A stretch of 64,000 bases of DNA from Streptomyces sp. ACA25 (GCF_028200735.1 NZ_JAQKPV010000005.1:1-64000); one strand, 5' to 3'; shown: positions 26,907-36,153, counted from the first letter of the stretch. A program made the numbers and translations. The notes: generated by a model from the sequence alone, not told the origin.

Positions 26907-27638
26907 ATGATGGGTGGCATGACCATGAGCGAACAGCCCGAGGAGTCCGAGGTGGTGGCCGGCCGGCGGGCCGGCCACGAAGCCGGTGAGAAGACCGTCG
27001 TCCATCTGGTCCGGCACGGTGAGGTGCACAACCCCGAGGGTGTGCTCTACGGCAGGCTTCCGGGCTACCGCCTCTCCGGGCTCGGACGGGAGATGGCCGA
27101 CCGGGTGGCGGAACACTTCGCCGGACGGGACGTCACCCACGTGGTGGCGTCCCCGCTGGAACGCGCCCAGGAGACTGCGGCGCCGATCGCCGGGGCGCAC
27201 GGCCTGGAGGTGGCGACGGAGCGGCGGCTGATCGAGGCGGCCAACGCGTTCGAGGGGAAGTCCTTCGGCGTCGGGGACGGGGCGCTGCGGCGGCCCGCGA
27301 ACTGGCGTCACCTGCGCAACCCCTTTCGGCCGTCCTGGGGTGAGCCGTACGTGGACCAGGTGGTGCGGATGAAGGGGGCGCTGGACGCGGCCCGGGACGC
27401 CGCCCGCGGGCATGAGGCCGTCTGTGTCAGCCACCAGCTGCCCATCTGGATCGTCCGCAGCTTCGTCGAGGGGCGCCGGCTGTGGCACGACCCCCGTAAA
27501 CGGCAGTGCACCTTGGCCTCGGTGACGAGCTTCACGTACCGCGACGACGACATCGTCTCCCTCGGCTACACCGAGCCGGCCATCGATCTGGTCCCCGCCC
27601 ATTTGCGGGGTGGTGGTGCGCGAGGCGCCGGCGCCTGA
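26907..27638 (+). CDS. Histidine phosphatase (phosphoglycerate mutase-like) family protein
   Basis: The 243-residue protein has the RHG signature (VHLVRHGEVHNPEG), VVASPLERAQETAAPIAG and a second catalytic His in AVCVSHQLPIW. The branch acts as a phosphatase on small molecules more often than as a mutase; the substrate is unknown. Several ATGs are in frame (26907, 26910, 26919, 26925); I chose the first, with GAGGG five bases upstream. It is tightly linked to hemL and 129 bp before the thioredoxin-like lipoprotein. Confidence 0.85.
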   Translation: MMGGMTMSEQPEESEVVAGRRAGHEAGEKTVVHLVRHGEVHNPEGVLYGRLPGYRLSGLGREMADRVAEHFAGRDVTHVVASPLERAQETAAPIAGAHGLEVATERRLIEAANAFEGKSFGVGDGALRRPANWRHLRNPFRPSWGEPYVDQVVRMKGALDAARDAARGHEAVCVSHQLPIWIVRSFVEGRRLWHDPRKRQCTLASVTSFTYRDDDIVSLGYTEPAIDLVPAHLRGGGARGAGA

Positions 27639-27767
27639 CAGGTCCGAGCGGGCCCGCGGGAACGCGGAAAGTGTTCCGAGCGGGGGCGGGTGGGGTCCCG
27701 AGCAGGGACGGAACCCGGACAAGGGGGGCGCGGAAGATCACGGACGGCCGCATGGGAAACTTTTCAC

Positions 27768-28382
27768 ATGATCGAGAGCCGCGTCCCCCGTCGTCGTGGA
27801 ACCCGCCGCCTCACCTCCGCCCTCGCCGGGGCCGCGGCGGCTGCCCTGGTCCTGACCGGGTGCGGCGGTGAGCAGGCCGGGCCGTCCGGTGGCGGGAGCA
27901 ACATCGTCCAGGGCACCGGGGTGGTCACCGAGGTCCCGGCGGGCGAGCGGCAGCCCGCACCGGAGCTGACCGGCGAGGGCACCCACGACGAGGAACTGGC
28001 GCTCTCCGACTACCGGGGGCAGGTCGTGGTGCTCAACGTCTGGGGGTCCTGGTGCGCGCCGTGCATCGCCGAGGCCCCGCACCTGGCGAAGGTCGCCGCC
28101 GACACCGCCGACCAGGACGTGCAGTTCCTCGGCATCAACACCCGGGACCGGCAGAAGATCAACGCGCAGAAGTTCGACGAACGGCACGGCATCGACTATC
28201 CGAGCTTCTTCGACCCCACCGGCAGGCTGATCCTGGAGTTCCCGCGCGGGACGCTGTCCCCGCAGGCCATCCCGACCACCCTGATCCTGGACCGGGAGGG
28301 CAACATCGCGGTCCGCGCGCTCAAGGCCCTCACCGAGGACGAACTGCGGCGCGCGCTCGACCCGGTTCTTGCCGAGGGATGA
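27768..28382 (+). CDS. resA: ResA/TlpA-like thioredoxin lipoprotein
   Basis: This 204-residue lipoprotein (lipobox LTGC at about residue 31) faces the outside of the membrane. Its thioredoxin fold has WGSWCAPCIAEAP (active CAPC) and the cis-proline segment SPQAIPTTLILDREG. ResA-type proteins reduce the CXXCH haem-binding cysteines of apocytochrome c. Electrons come from the CcdA protein encoded next, 7 bp downstream. ATG 27768 has GGGAA upstream. It is the first gene of the resA-ccdA-resB-resC set for system II cytochrome c maturation. Confidence 0.9.
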   Translation: MIESRVPRRRGTRRLTSALAGAAAAALVLTGCGGEQAGPSGGGSNIVQGTGVVTEVPAGERQPAPELTGEGTHDEELALSDYRGQVVVLNVWGSWCAPCIAEAPHLAKVAADTADQDVQFLGINTRDRQKINAQKFDERHGIDYPSFFDPTGRLILEFPRGTLSPQAIPTTLILDREGNIAVRALKALTEDELRRALDPVLAEG

Positions 28383-28389
28383 CCGCCTG

Positions 28390-29154
28390 ATGCAGGTCCT
28401 CGCCGCCCTGACGGACACGAACGAGACCGTACTGTCCGGTGCCCTGCTGATCGCGATGCCGGTCGCGCTGCTCGCCGGCCTGGTGTCGTTCTTCTCGCCG
28501 TGCGTCCTGCCGCTGGTCCCCGGTTACCTCTCCTACGTCACGGGTGCCGGCGGGGCCGACCTGGAGCAGGCCCGGCGCGGCCGGATGTTCCTGGGCGCCT
28601 CGCTCTTCGTGCTCGGCTTCTCGGCCGTGTTCGTCTCCACCGGTGCGCTGTTCGGCGGCATCGGAAACGTCCTCCATGAGCAGCGTGAGGTGCTCACCAA
28701 GGTCTTCGGCGCGCTCACGATCGTTCTCGGCCTGGTGTTCATGGGGGTGGTCACCCGGTTCGGCCAGCGGGAGCTGCGCTTCCACCGGAAGCCCGCGGTG
28801 GGGCTGGCCGGCGCGCCCATGCTGGGGGTGATCTTCGGTATCGGCTGGACCCCCTGTATCGGACCGACGCTGGCCGCGGTCCAGGCGCTGGCGTTCACCG
28901 AGGCCACCGCGGCCCGCGGTGCGACCCTCACGGTCGCGTACTGCATCGGGCTGGGCATGCCGTTCATCGTGGCGGCGCTGGCCTTCCGGCGGGCGCTGGG
29001 CGCGTTCGGCTGGGTCAAACGGCACTACGCATGGGTCATGCGGATCGGTGGCGGCATGATGATCGCGACCGGGATCCTGCTGATGACCGGTATCTGGGAC
29101 CACCTCGTCTACGAGCTCCAGGTCTGGTCCTCCGAGTTCACGGTTTGGATGTGA
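28390..29154 (+). CDS. ccdA: CcdA-type thiol-disulfide transporter
   Basis: CcdA carries reducing power from cytoplasmic thioredoxin across the membrane to ResA. The 254-residue protein has about six membrane helices and two conserved cysteine motifs, FFSPCVLPLVPGYLSYV and GWTPCIGPTLAAVQ, that form the redox pair. ATG 28390 is 7 bp after the resA stop; TTG 28369, overlapping resA, is an alternative start. resB begins 5 bp downstream. Confidence 0.92.
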   Translation: MQVLAALTDTNETVLSGALLIAMPVALLAGLVSFFSPCVLPLVPGYLSYVTGAGGADLEQARRGRMFLGASLFVLGFSAVFVSTGALFGGIGNVLHEQREVLTKVFGALTIVLGLVFMGVVTRFGQRELRFHRKPAVGLAGAPMLGVIFGIGWTPCIGPTLAAVQALAFTEATAARGATLTVAYCIGLGMPFIVAALAFRRALGAFGWVKRHYAWVMRIGGGMMIATGILLMTGIWDHLVYELQVWSSEFTVWM

Positions 29155-29159
29155 GGGGC

Positions 29160-31073
29160 ATGCCCGAGCGGCAGAGCACGACGCGGCCGGCGGACGGTAC
29201 CGCCGGTCCGGATCCCACTCCCGGGGAGGAGTCCGCCGGGCTCTCCACGGCGCCCGCCGAGGAGGAAGCGGCGGCACCGGGGAGCGGCGGCGGCTCGTTC
29301 GGCGGTGTGCGGGCACCCGGCCTGCGGGGCTCGCTGGCCTGGACGGGCCGCGAGATCGCCGGCTGGTCCCGCTGGTTCTGGCGGCAGCTGACCTCCATGC
29401 GGGTGGCGCTGCTGCTGCTGTTCCTGCTCGCGCTCGCCTCGATCCCCGGCTCGCTCATTCCGCAGGACAGCGTGAACGCCGCGGTGGCGGCAGACTTCCG
29501 GGAGCGCAACGAAGGGCTGACCGCCGTCTACGAGCGGCTGCAGCTCTTCGAGGTCTACTCCTCGGTGTGGTTCTCCGCGATCTACCTCCTGCTGTTCGTC
29601 TCGCTCATCGGCTGCATCGTGCCGCGTACCTGGCAGTTCGTCGGCCAGCTCCGCGGCCGGCCGCCGCGCGCCCCCCGGCGGCTGACCCGGATGCCCGCGT
29701 ACACCACCTGGCGCACCGGGACGGAGCCCGAGCGGGTGCTGGACGCCGCGCAGCGGGCGCTCGGGCGACGGCGGTTCCGCCGGGTCCGGGCCGAGACGTC
29801 CGTGGCCGCGGAGAAGGGCTACCTGCGGGAGGCCGGGAACCTGCTGTTCCACGTGGCGCTGGTCGTCATGCTGGTCGCCTTCGCCGCGGGGCAGCTGTAC
29901 CGCACGGAGGGCGGCAAGCTCATCGTGGAGGGCGACGGCTTCACGAACACCCTCACGCAGTACGACGACTTCCAGTCCGGCCCGCTCTTCGACGTGAACG
30001 AGCTGGAGCGGTTCAGCTTCGACCTCGACGAGTTCCACGCCTCCTTCGCCCGCGAGGGCCCGGACATGGGAACGCCACGCGAGTTCCGCGCCGATATCAC
30101 CTACTGGCAGGAAGGCCAGGAAGGCGAGCAGGCGTCCATCGAGGTGAACCACCCGCTGACCGTGGGCGACGCGAAGATCTACCTGATCGGCCACGGATTC
30201 GCGCCGGTCGTCACCGTCACGGACGGGCAGGGGGAGACCGCCTTCACCGGAGCGGTGCCGTTCCTGCCGCAGGACAACGCGCTCACCTCCACCGGTGTGA
30301 TCAAGGTCGCCGACTACCGGGACGAGAACGGCGAGTGGGACCAGCTCGGCTTCTCCGGGTTCTTCAACCCGACCTTCCGGCTCGACAGCGAACGCGGTCC
30401 GCACTCGACCTTCCCCGACCCGGACTTCCCGGTGCTGACGCTCAACGCCTACCAGGGCAGCCTGGGGCTGGACTCCGGCCTCGCGCAGAGCGTCTACCAG
30501 CTGGAGACCCGGAACATGGAACAGCTGCGGGACGAGGACGGGGAGCCGCTCCGGGAGAACCTGGCTCCCGGCGACACCTGGGAGCTTCCGGACGGCAAGG
30601 GCTCGCTGGTCTTCGAGGGCTACGAGCGCTGGGCGAGCTTCCAGGTCTCCACCCCTGCCGCCAACGGCTGGGCCCTCATCGGGTCGCTGGCCGCTGTCGC
30701 GGGACTGGCCGGTTCGTTGCTGATCCAGCGCCGCCGGGTGTGGGTCCGGGCGGTCGCCGCACCGGAGGGGCACACGGTGGTGGAGCTGGCCTCGCTCGGC
30801 CGCACCGAGTCCTCCAGGATCCCGGAGGAGCTGGGCGAGCTGGCCGACGACCTGCTGCCGGACGCACCCGTCCTCCGCGACCCGGACCCGGACCCGGACC
30901 GCGTCACCGACCCCGCCGCCGTTCGGGACGCCGGTGACGAGTCCGGTGCCGACGCAGATCCCGCCGCCGATCCCGCTCCCGCACGGAACCCGGCCCCGGA
31001 CGCCGCGCGGGTTCCGGCCCCGGGCCGAGCGCCCGGGACCCAGCCCGCCGATTCACCCGAAGGAGCAGCGTGA
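29160..31073 (+). CDS. resB: Cytochrome c biogenesis protein ResB
   Basis: ResB (Ccs1) and ResC (CcsA/CcsB) form the system II cytochrome c synthase that moves haem outward and attaches it to apocytochrome. The 637-residue protein has three N-terminal membrane helices (about 80-250, including MRVALLLLFLLALASIPGSL and NLLFHVALVVMLVAF), a large external domain, a fourth helix near residue 510 (GWALIGSLAAVAGLAGSLLI), and a 120-residue Asp/Pro/Ala-rich cytoplasmic tail. ATG 29160 follows GAGGGG. Its stop overlaps resC (GTGA). Confidence 0.92.
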   Translation: MPERQSTTRPADGTAGPDPTPGEESAGLSTAPAEEEAAAPGSGGGSFGGVRAPGLRGSLAWTGREIAGWSRWFWRQLTSMRVALLLLFLLALASIPGSLIPQDSVNAAVAADFRERNEGLTAVYERLQLFEVYSSVWFSAIYLLLFVSLIGCIVPRTWQFVGQLRGRPPRAPRRLTRMPAYTTWRTGTEPERVLDAAQRALGRRRFRRVRAETSVAAEKGYLREAGNLLFHVALVVMLVAFAAGQLYRTEGGKLIVEGDGFTNTLTQYDDFQSGPLFDVNELERFSFDLDEFHASFAREGPDMGTPREFRADITYWQEGQEGEQASIEVNHPLTVGDAKIYLIGHGFAPVVTVTDGQGETAFTGAVPFLPQDNALTSTGVIKVADYRDENGEWDQLGFSGFFNPTFRLDSERGPHSTFPDPDFPVLTLNAYQGSLGLDSGLAQSVYQLETRNMEQLRDEDGEPLRENLAPGDTWELPDGKGSLVFEGYERWASFQVSTPAANGWALIGSLAAVAGLAGSLLIQRRRVWVRAVAAPEGHTVVELASLGRTESSRIPEELGELADDLLPDAPVLRDPDPDPDRVTDPAAVRDAGDESGADADPAADPAPARNPAPDAARVPAPGRAPGTQPADSPEGAA

Positions 31074-32176
31074 ACCTCGGAGCCAGCACGGAACTCACCG
31101 ACCTCGCCAAGCTGATGATCTACTCGGCGATGGGGGTGTACGCCCTGGCGTTCCTCGCCTACATCGCCGAGTGGGCCTTCGGCAGCCGCAGCAAGGTCGC
31201 CCGGACGGCCGCCGCGCTGGGCACCGGGGACGGCACGGACCCTGCCGGGGACGGCGCAGCTGCCCGACAGCCGGCCGTCACCGTACGGAAGAAGAGCGGT
31301 ACCTCGGTACTGGAACGCCCTGAGATCGTCACCCGCTCCGCCTCTCCGAGCCGCGATCACCTCCCCGACGGCCCGGGGGCGGCCGGCGGGGACGAGCAGG
31401 GCGACATGTACGGCCGGATCGCCGTCTCGCTGACGGTGCTGGCGTTCCTGCTGCACACCGCCGGCGTGCTGACCCGCGCCGCGGCCGTCCAGCGGGCGCC
31501 GTGGGCGAACATGTACGAGTTCTCCACCGCCTTCTCCATGGTGGCCGTCGCCGGGTTCCTGGGCTTCCTGCTGGCCCGCAAGAACGTCCGCTGGCTGGGG
31601 CTCCCGCTGGTCACCACCGTGCTGCTCGACCTCGGGCTCGCCGTCACCGTGCTCTACACCGAGAGTGACCAGCTGCCGCCCGCGCTGCAGTCGGTCTGGA
31701 TGTGGATCCATGTCTCGCTGGCCATCATCTGCGGCGCGTTGTTCTACCTGGGCGCGGTCGCCACCGTCGCGTTCCTCTTCCGGGACCGCTACGAGAGCAA
31801 GCTCGCGGCCGGGGGCAGGGCGGGCGCCTTCGCGACGTCCGTGCTCGAACGCCTGCCGTCCTCGGTGACACTGGACAAGTTCGCCTACCGGATCAACGCC
31901 GCGGTCTTCCCGCTGTGGACGTTCACGATCATCGCGGGCTCCATCTGGGCCGAGAGCGCCTGGGGCCGGTACTGGGGCTGGGACCCCAAGGAGGTCTGGT
32001 CGTTCATCACCTGGCTGGCGTACGCCTGCTACCTGCACGCCCGGGCCACCGCCGGCTGGCGGGGCCGCAAGGCGGCGTACCTCGCGGTCGCGGCGTTCCT
32101 GTGCTTCCTGTTCAACTACTACGGCGTCAACATGTTCGTCGACAGCCTGCACTCCTACGCCGACATCCCGGACTGA
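31070..32176 (+). CDS. resC: Cytochrome c biogenesis protein ResC/CcsB
   Basis: The partner of ResB, a haem-handling membrane protein with the tryptophan-rich WWD-type motif WGRYWGWDPKEVWSFITWL (about residues 300-320) and several membrane helices carrying conserved His residues (FLLHTAGV, WMWIHVSLAIICGALF). The 368-residue product starts at GTG 31070, overlapping the resB stop. A variable hydrophilic loop lies at about 40-105. A perfect 20-bp hairpin 69 bp downstream ends the operon. Confidence 0.93.
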   Translation: MNLGASTELTDLAKLMIYSAMGVYALAFLAYIAEWAFGSRSKVARTAAALGTGDGTDPAGDGAAARQPAVTVRKKSGTSVLERPEIVTRSASPSRDHLPDGPGAAGGDEQGDMYGRIAVSLTVLAFLLHTAGVLTRAAAVQRAPWANMYEFSTAFSMVAVAGFLGFLLARKNVRWLGLPLVTTVLLDLGLAVTVLYTESDQLPPALQSVWMWIHVSLAIICGALFYLGAVATVAFLFRDRYESKLAAGGRAGAFATSVLERLPSSVTLDKFAYRINAAVFPLWTFTIIAGSIWAESAWGRYWGWDPKEVWSFITWLAYACYLHARATAGWRGRKAAYLAVAAFLCFLFNYYGVNMFVDSLHSYADIPD

Positions 32177-32244
32177 CCCGCCCCCGCCGGTGAACCCCGG
32201 TGCCCGATGAACCCCGGTGCTTCGGCGCACCCGGTGCACGACAC

Positions 32245-32288
32245 GAAGGGCCGGTCACCACGGCATCCGCCGTGGTGACCGGCCCTTC
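32245..32288. terminator. Bidirectional terminator after resC
   Basis: A perfect 20-bp inverted repeat (32245-32264 and 32269-32288) with the 4-nt loop ATCC separates resC from the convergent PLD-N gene. It is one of the strongest hairpins in the window. Confidence 0.9.
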
Positions 32289-32347
32289 ACGCACCCGCCC
32301 GGCTCCCGTCCGGCCGGCTCCCCGAGGGAGCCCGCCGAGGTGCCGGG

Positions 32348-32809
32348 CTACGGCTTCGGCGGGTTGTCCTGCGAGCCGCCGCTTCCGCTGCTTCCGCTGC
32401 CGCCGTCGTCGCTGTCGTCCTGGCGGAGGTCCTCGTCACGGAGGTCCTCCTCGCGACGGCGCAGATCTTCCTCCCAGCTTTCCAGGAGTTCCTTGTCGCG
32501 CGCGTTCTCCTCGCGCAGCTTGTCCTCGTTGATCGACTTCAGGAAGTCCGGGTTGTCGTCCGGAGCGAGCCACCCACCGGGACGGTGAGCCGCGGGACTC
32601 CGTCCCGGAGCACCGGCCCGGTGCGGGAAGGTCCGTTCCCTGCCGAGAAGGATCCACGCCAGCGGACCGATCCCAAAGGCCAGCACGATCACCATGATCC
32701 AGACGACCTTCGGGAGGTGCTTGATGTCGTCCTTCTTGGTGCTGATGCAGTCGACGAGGGCGTAGATGGCCAGCGCGAGCAGCGCCAGAGGCATCAGTAC
32801 CCTGAGCAT
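32348..32809 (-). CDS. PLDc_N-domain small membrane protein
   Basis: The 153-residue protein has two membrane helices (VLMPLALLALAIYALVDCIS and VVWIMVIVLAFGIGPLAWIL) that form the phospholipase-D-nuclease N-terminal domain, with KKDDIKHLPKVVW between them. The cytoplasmic tail is strongly charged (EENARDKELLESWEEDLRRR, probably helical) and ends in Ser/Gly/Pro repeats. Such proteins have no catalytic PLD motif and no known role. ATG 32809; it diverges from mqnL across 86 bp, its usual neighbourhood near the cytochrome c genes. Confidence 0.82.
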   Translation of the reverse strand: MLRVLMPLALLALAIYALVDCISTKKDDIKHLPKVVWIMVIVLAFGIGPLAWILLGRERTFPHRAGAPGRSPAAHRPGGWLAPDDNPDFLKSINEDKLREENARDKELLESWEEDLRRREEDLRDEDLRQDDSDDGGSGSSGSGGSQDNPPKP

Positions 32810-32895
32810 GATCGTCCCCCTGGGAGATGGTGAGCCGGGCCGCGGGGTGGCCCCCTGACACGGCCAAGCGTAATGCGTCCGGAATACTGAGCGGC

Positions 32896-34347
32896 ATGGC
32901 CTACGACGACCTTCGCACACTGCTCCGGGCTCTGGAACGTGATGGTGACCTCAGGCGGGTGAAGGCCGAGGTCGATCCCCACCTGGAAGTGGGTGAGATC
33001 ACCGACCGGGTGAACAAGGCCGGCGGGCCCGCGCTGCTCTTCGAGAACGTCAAGGGCTCGGACCTCCCGCTGGCCATGAACGTGTACGGCACGGACCGCC
33101 GGCTGCTCAAGGCGCTGGGGCTGAAGTCCTACCGCGCCCTCGGGGAGAAGATCGGCGGCCTGCTGAAGCCCGAGCTGCCGCAGGGCTTCGTCGGGATGCG
33201 GGAGGCGTTCGGGAAACTGGGGTCGATGGCCCATGTCCCGCCCAGGAAGGTGAAGACCGGCCCCGTGCAGGAAGTCGTGCTGACCGGCGACGACGTCGAC
33301 CTCGACCGGCTGCCCGCCCTGTTCACCTGGCCGGAGGACGGCGGCTCCTTCTTCAACCTGGGACTCACCCATACGAAGCACCCGGAGACCGGGGTGCGCA
33401 ACCTCGGCCTGTACCGCCTGCAACGGCATGACAAGCGCACGATCGGGATGCACTGGCAGATCCACAAGGACAGCCGCAACCATTACCAGGTGGCGGCCCG
33501 TCGCGGGGAGCGGCTGCCCGTCGCCGTCGCTTTCGGCTGCCCGCCGGCGGTGACGTACTCCGCGACGGCGCCGCTGCCCGGCGACATCGACGAATACCTG
33601 ATGGCCGGGTTCGTGCAGGGCAAGCGTGTCGAGATGGTCGACTGCCGGACGGTGCCGCTCCAGGTGCCCGCGAACGCCGAGGTGGTCATCGAAGGCTGGC
33701 TGGAGCCCGGGGAGATGCGCCCCGAGGGCCCCTACGGCGACCACACCGGCTTCTACACCCCGCAGGAGCCCTTCCCGGCGCTCACCATCGACTGCGTCAC
33801 CATGCGCAAGCGTCCGCTCTTCCAGTCGATCGTCGTCGGCCGCCCGCCGACCGAGGACGGCCCGCTGGGCAGGGCCACCGAACGGTTCTTCCTGCCGTTG
33901 CTGAAGGTGATCATCCCCGACATCGTGGACTACCACCTGCCCGAGGCGGGGGGCTTCCACAACTGCGCGATCCTCTCGATCGACAAGAAATACCCCAAGC
34001 ACGCGCAGAAGGTGATGTCCGCGGTCTGGGGAGCGCACATGATGTCGCTGACCAAGCTGATCGTGGTCGTGGACTCCGACTGTGACGTGCACGACCTGCA
34101 CGAGGTCGCCTGGCGTGCCCTGGGCAACACGGACTACGCCCGGGACCTGCTCCTCACCGAAGGCCCCGTCGACCACCTGGACCACGCCTCCTACCAGCAG
34201 TTCTGGGGCGGCAAGGCAGGGATCGACGCGACCGCGAAGTGGCCCGAGGAGGGCTACACGCGGGACGGCGGCTGGCCGGAGATGGTGCTGTCCGACCCCG
34301 GGACGGCCGAGAAGGTGTCCCGCCGCTGGAAGGAGTACGGTCTGTGA
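32896..34347 (+). CDS. mqnL: UbiD-family decarboxylase of the futalosine pathway (MqnL)
   Basis: The 483-residue protein is a prenylated-FMN-dependent decarboxylase of the UbiD family (GLYRLQRHDKRTIGMHWQIH, PEGPYGDHTGFYTP, with the Glu-Arg-Glu site expected in the family). Streptomyces makes menaquinone through futalosine and uses a UbiD-like/UbiA-like pair next to each other as MqnL and MqnP. ATG 32896 fits the family start. mqnP follows after 87 bp. The UbiX-like flavin prenyltransferase that supplies prenyl-FMN, which I recall beside this pair in S. coelicolor, is not present here. Confidence 0.85.
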   Translation: MAYDDLRTLLRALERDGDLRRVKAEVDPHLEVGEITDRVNKAGGPALLFENVKGSDLPLAMNVYGTDRRLLKALGLKSYRALGEKIGGLLKPELPQGFVGMREAFGKLGSMAHVPPRKVKTGPVQEVVLTGDDVDLDRLPALFTWPEDGGSFFNLGLTHTKHPETGVRNLGLYRLQRHDKRTIGMHWQIHKDSRNHYQVAARRGERLPVAVAFGCPPAVTYSATAPLPGDIDEYLMAGFVQGKRVEMVDCRTVPLQVPANAEVVIEGWLEPGEMRPEGPYGDHTGFYTPQEPFPALTIDCVTMRKRPLFQSIVVGRPPTEDGPLGRATERFFLPLLKVIIPDIVDYHLPEAGGFHNCAILSIDKKYPKHAQKVMSAVWGAHMMSLTKLIVVVDSDCDVHDLHEVAWRALGNTDYARDLLLTEGPVDHLDHASYQQFWGGKAGIDATAKWPEEGYTRDGGWPEMVLSDPGTAEKVSRRWKEYGL

Positions 34348-34434
34348 CCGGTACCCGGAGGGCCGCGGTGCCCCGGGCCGGGTGGGGCGGCGGGTGTCGT
34401 CGCCCACCCGGGAAATGACGAGGGAGAGCACGCT

Positions 34435-35355
34435 GTGACGGATGCGCGGGCGGCTGCCGCCGATACCACCGGCATGCCGGAGTCCGGACCGGTCCGGGCC
34501 TTTCTCCGGCTGGTGATGATCGAGCACTCGGTCTTCGCCCTCCCCTTCGCATACATCGCGGCGCTGAGCGCGATGTTCCTGGCGGACGGGACCGTCCACT
34601 GGTGGACGCTGTTCCTGGTCACCGTCGCGATGGTCGGGCTGCGGACCTTCGCGATGGCCGCCAACCGGATCATCGACCGCGAGATCGACGCCCGGAACCC
34701 CCGCACCGCCGGCCGGGAGCTGGTCACCGGGGCGGTGTCGGTACGCACCGCCTGGATCGGCGCACTCATAGCCCTCGTGGTGTTCCTCGGCGCCTGCGCG
34801 CTGCTCAATCCGCTGTGCCTGATGCTGGCACCCGTCGCGGTCGGCCCCATGGTGGTCTACCCCTACGGCAAGAGGTTCACGGACTACCCGCACGCCATCC
34901 TCGGGCTGGCCCAGGCCATGGGCCCGATCGGGGCCTGGATCGCGGTCACCGGCAGCTGGTCGTGGGAAGCGGTGATCCTCGGGCTGGCCGTCGGCATCTG
35001 GATCGGGGGCTTCGACCTCATCTTCGGCTGCCAGGACGTGGCGGCCGACCGGGCGGAAGGAGTGCGGTCGGTGCCCGCCCGGTTCGGCATCGCGGCGGCC
35101 CTGTACGGGGCGCGGGGCGCTCACGCGGTCGCCCTGGCGATGCTCGTCTGGTTCGCGCTGGTCACCGGGGCCGGGGCGTTTCTCTGGGCCGGGCTGACCG
35201 TGGTCGCGGCAGCCTTCGTCTACGAGCACGCGATCGTCAAGCCGGGTGACCTGAGCCGTCTCAACCGGGCCTTCTTCACCGTCAACGGCTTCGTCGGGAT
35301 CTCGCTGTTCGGCTTCGCCCTCCTCGACCTCCTCGTGCGGGGCCTGAGCGCGTAG
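34435..35355 (+). CDS. mqnP: UbiA-family prenyltransferase of the futalosine pathway (MqnP)
   Basis: An integral membrane prenyltransferase that attaches the polyprenyl chain to the naphthoate ring in menaquinone synthesis. The 306-residue protein has about eight membrane helices and the two aspartate motifs of the family, NRIIDREIDARNPRTAGREL and DVAADRAEGVRS. GTG 34435 is preceded by GAGGGAGAG. Its immediate partner is mqnL, and a hairpin follows the stop directly. Confidence 0.88.
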   Translation: MTDARAAAADTTGMPESGPVRAFLRLVMIEHSVFALPFAYIAALSAMFLADGTVHWWTLFLVTVAMVGLRTFAMAANRIIDREIDARNPRTAGRELVTGAVSVRTAWIGALIALVVFLGACALLNPLCLMLAPVAVGPMVVYPYGKRFTDYPHAILGLAQAMGPIGAWIAVTGSWSWEAVILGLAVGIWIGGFDLIFGCQDVAADRAEGVRSVPARFGIAAALYGARGAHAVALAMLVWFALVTGAGAFLWAGLTVVAAAFVYEHAIVKPGDLSRLNRAFFTVNGFVGISLFGFALLDLLVRGLSA

Positions 35356-35385
35356 CCCGGTGACCGGCCGGGGCCGGTCACCGGG
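35356..35385. terminator. Hairpin directly after mqnP
   Basis: Arms 35356-35369 and 35372-35385 are perfectly complementary over 14 bp and start at the base after the mqnP stop. The 2-nt loop means that the innermost pairs cannot all form. It can terminate mqnP and the convergent DUF397 gene. Confidence 0.7.
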
Positions 35386-35438
35386 AAGGGCCGTCCGGGT
35401 GGAACCGGCCCGGCAGCCGGGTGAGTCCGCCGCTCCGG

Positions 35439-35726
35439 TCAGCCCGGGCTCTCCCCGGCCGGCAGAGCCCCGTCGGCGGATGCCGATCCGGCCGCCGCGC
35501 CCGGCGCCGCGCCGGTCACGAAGTGGTCGAACTCGTTGTTCCGCACGCCGAGGACAAAGGCATCCCACTTGACCCGGGTGGTGGTCACGATCTTGTCCGG
35601 CTCGTCCGTCTGGCGGATGTGGATCAGGTCGCCCTCGCCGGCCGCGATCTCGAAGCAGTGCTCGTCGCTGCCGTCCTCGACCTCGGCGCGCACCCAGCTC
35701 AACCGCTCCGCGTCGATGCCGCTCAT
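35439..35726 (-). CDS. DUF397 domain-containing protein
   Basis: The 95-residue protein has the DUF397 pattern LSWVRAEVEDGSDEHCFEIA, HIRQTDEP and KWDAFVLGVRNNEFDHFV, followed by an Ala/Gly-rich tail. DUF397 proteins are small and very numerous in Streptomyces, often paired with XRE-family regulators of development; no such regulator adjoins it here. ATG 35726 is preceded by AGGGGAGGAA at good spacing. Confidence 0.82.
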   Translation of the reverse strand: MSGIDAERLSWVRAEVEDGSDEHCFEIAAGEGDLIHIRQTDEPDKIVTTTRVKWDAFVLGVRNNEFDHFVTGAAPGAAAGSASADGALPAGESPG

Positions 35727-36153
35727 CGTGTTCCTCCCCTGTCGTTCCCGCCGTCCGCGCGCCGGTGCGCCCGCTCGGGCGTCACGGTACCGGGCCGGCG
35801 TCCCCTCCACAGCATCAGCACGGTCCGAACGGGGTGGCCCGAAGGGGGCGGCCCGAAAGGAAACCCGGGCCGACCAGTGAAACCCCCTTCCCTGCTGGCC
35901 GGGGCGTTCCCAAGGTGTAAGAGAATTACTCCACAAGGGCTAATTCTCCACTGGTCCGACCGGTGACCTAATTGGGTTTCGACAAGATTGCCGAGGGGTA
36001 GTTCGGTGCGGTATGTGCTGATACCAAAAGGGCAAGTGCTACCAAATCCTTCAGCTGAATGAAACTTTCAGCTACAGGCATTGACTTCCTTTCTCGCGTG
36101 CCCGAAGGTGCTCGGCATTCGCTGATTCTCAGGTCTGGAAGGGGAGTACTTCC
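35727..36153. promoter_or_regulatory. Regulatory region upstream of the peptide transporter operon
   Basis: This 427-bp gap is clearly AT-richer than its surroundings from about 35915. It contains three inverted repeats: GAGAATTA/TAATTCTC (35921-35928, 35941-35948, 12-bp spacer), GGTAT/ATACC (36010-36014, 36021-36025) and AGCTGAA/TTCAGCT (36053-36059, 36067-36073). A possible -35 TTGACT lies at 36081-36086, with a weak GAAGGT -10 at 36104-36109. The binding proteins are unknown. Confidence 0.5.

Noticed and set aside
32794..35568. A 924-codon minus-strand open frame opposite mqnL and mqnP
   Set aside because: It is the complement of two recognised enzymes and its translation is low-complexity.
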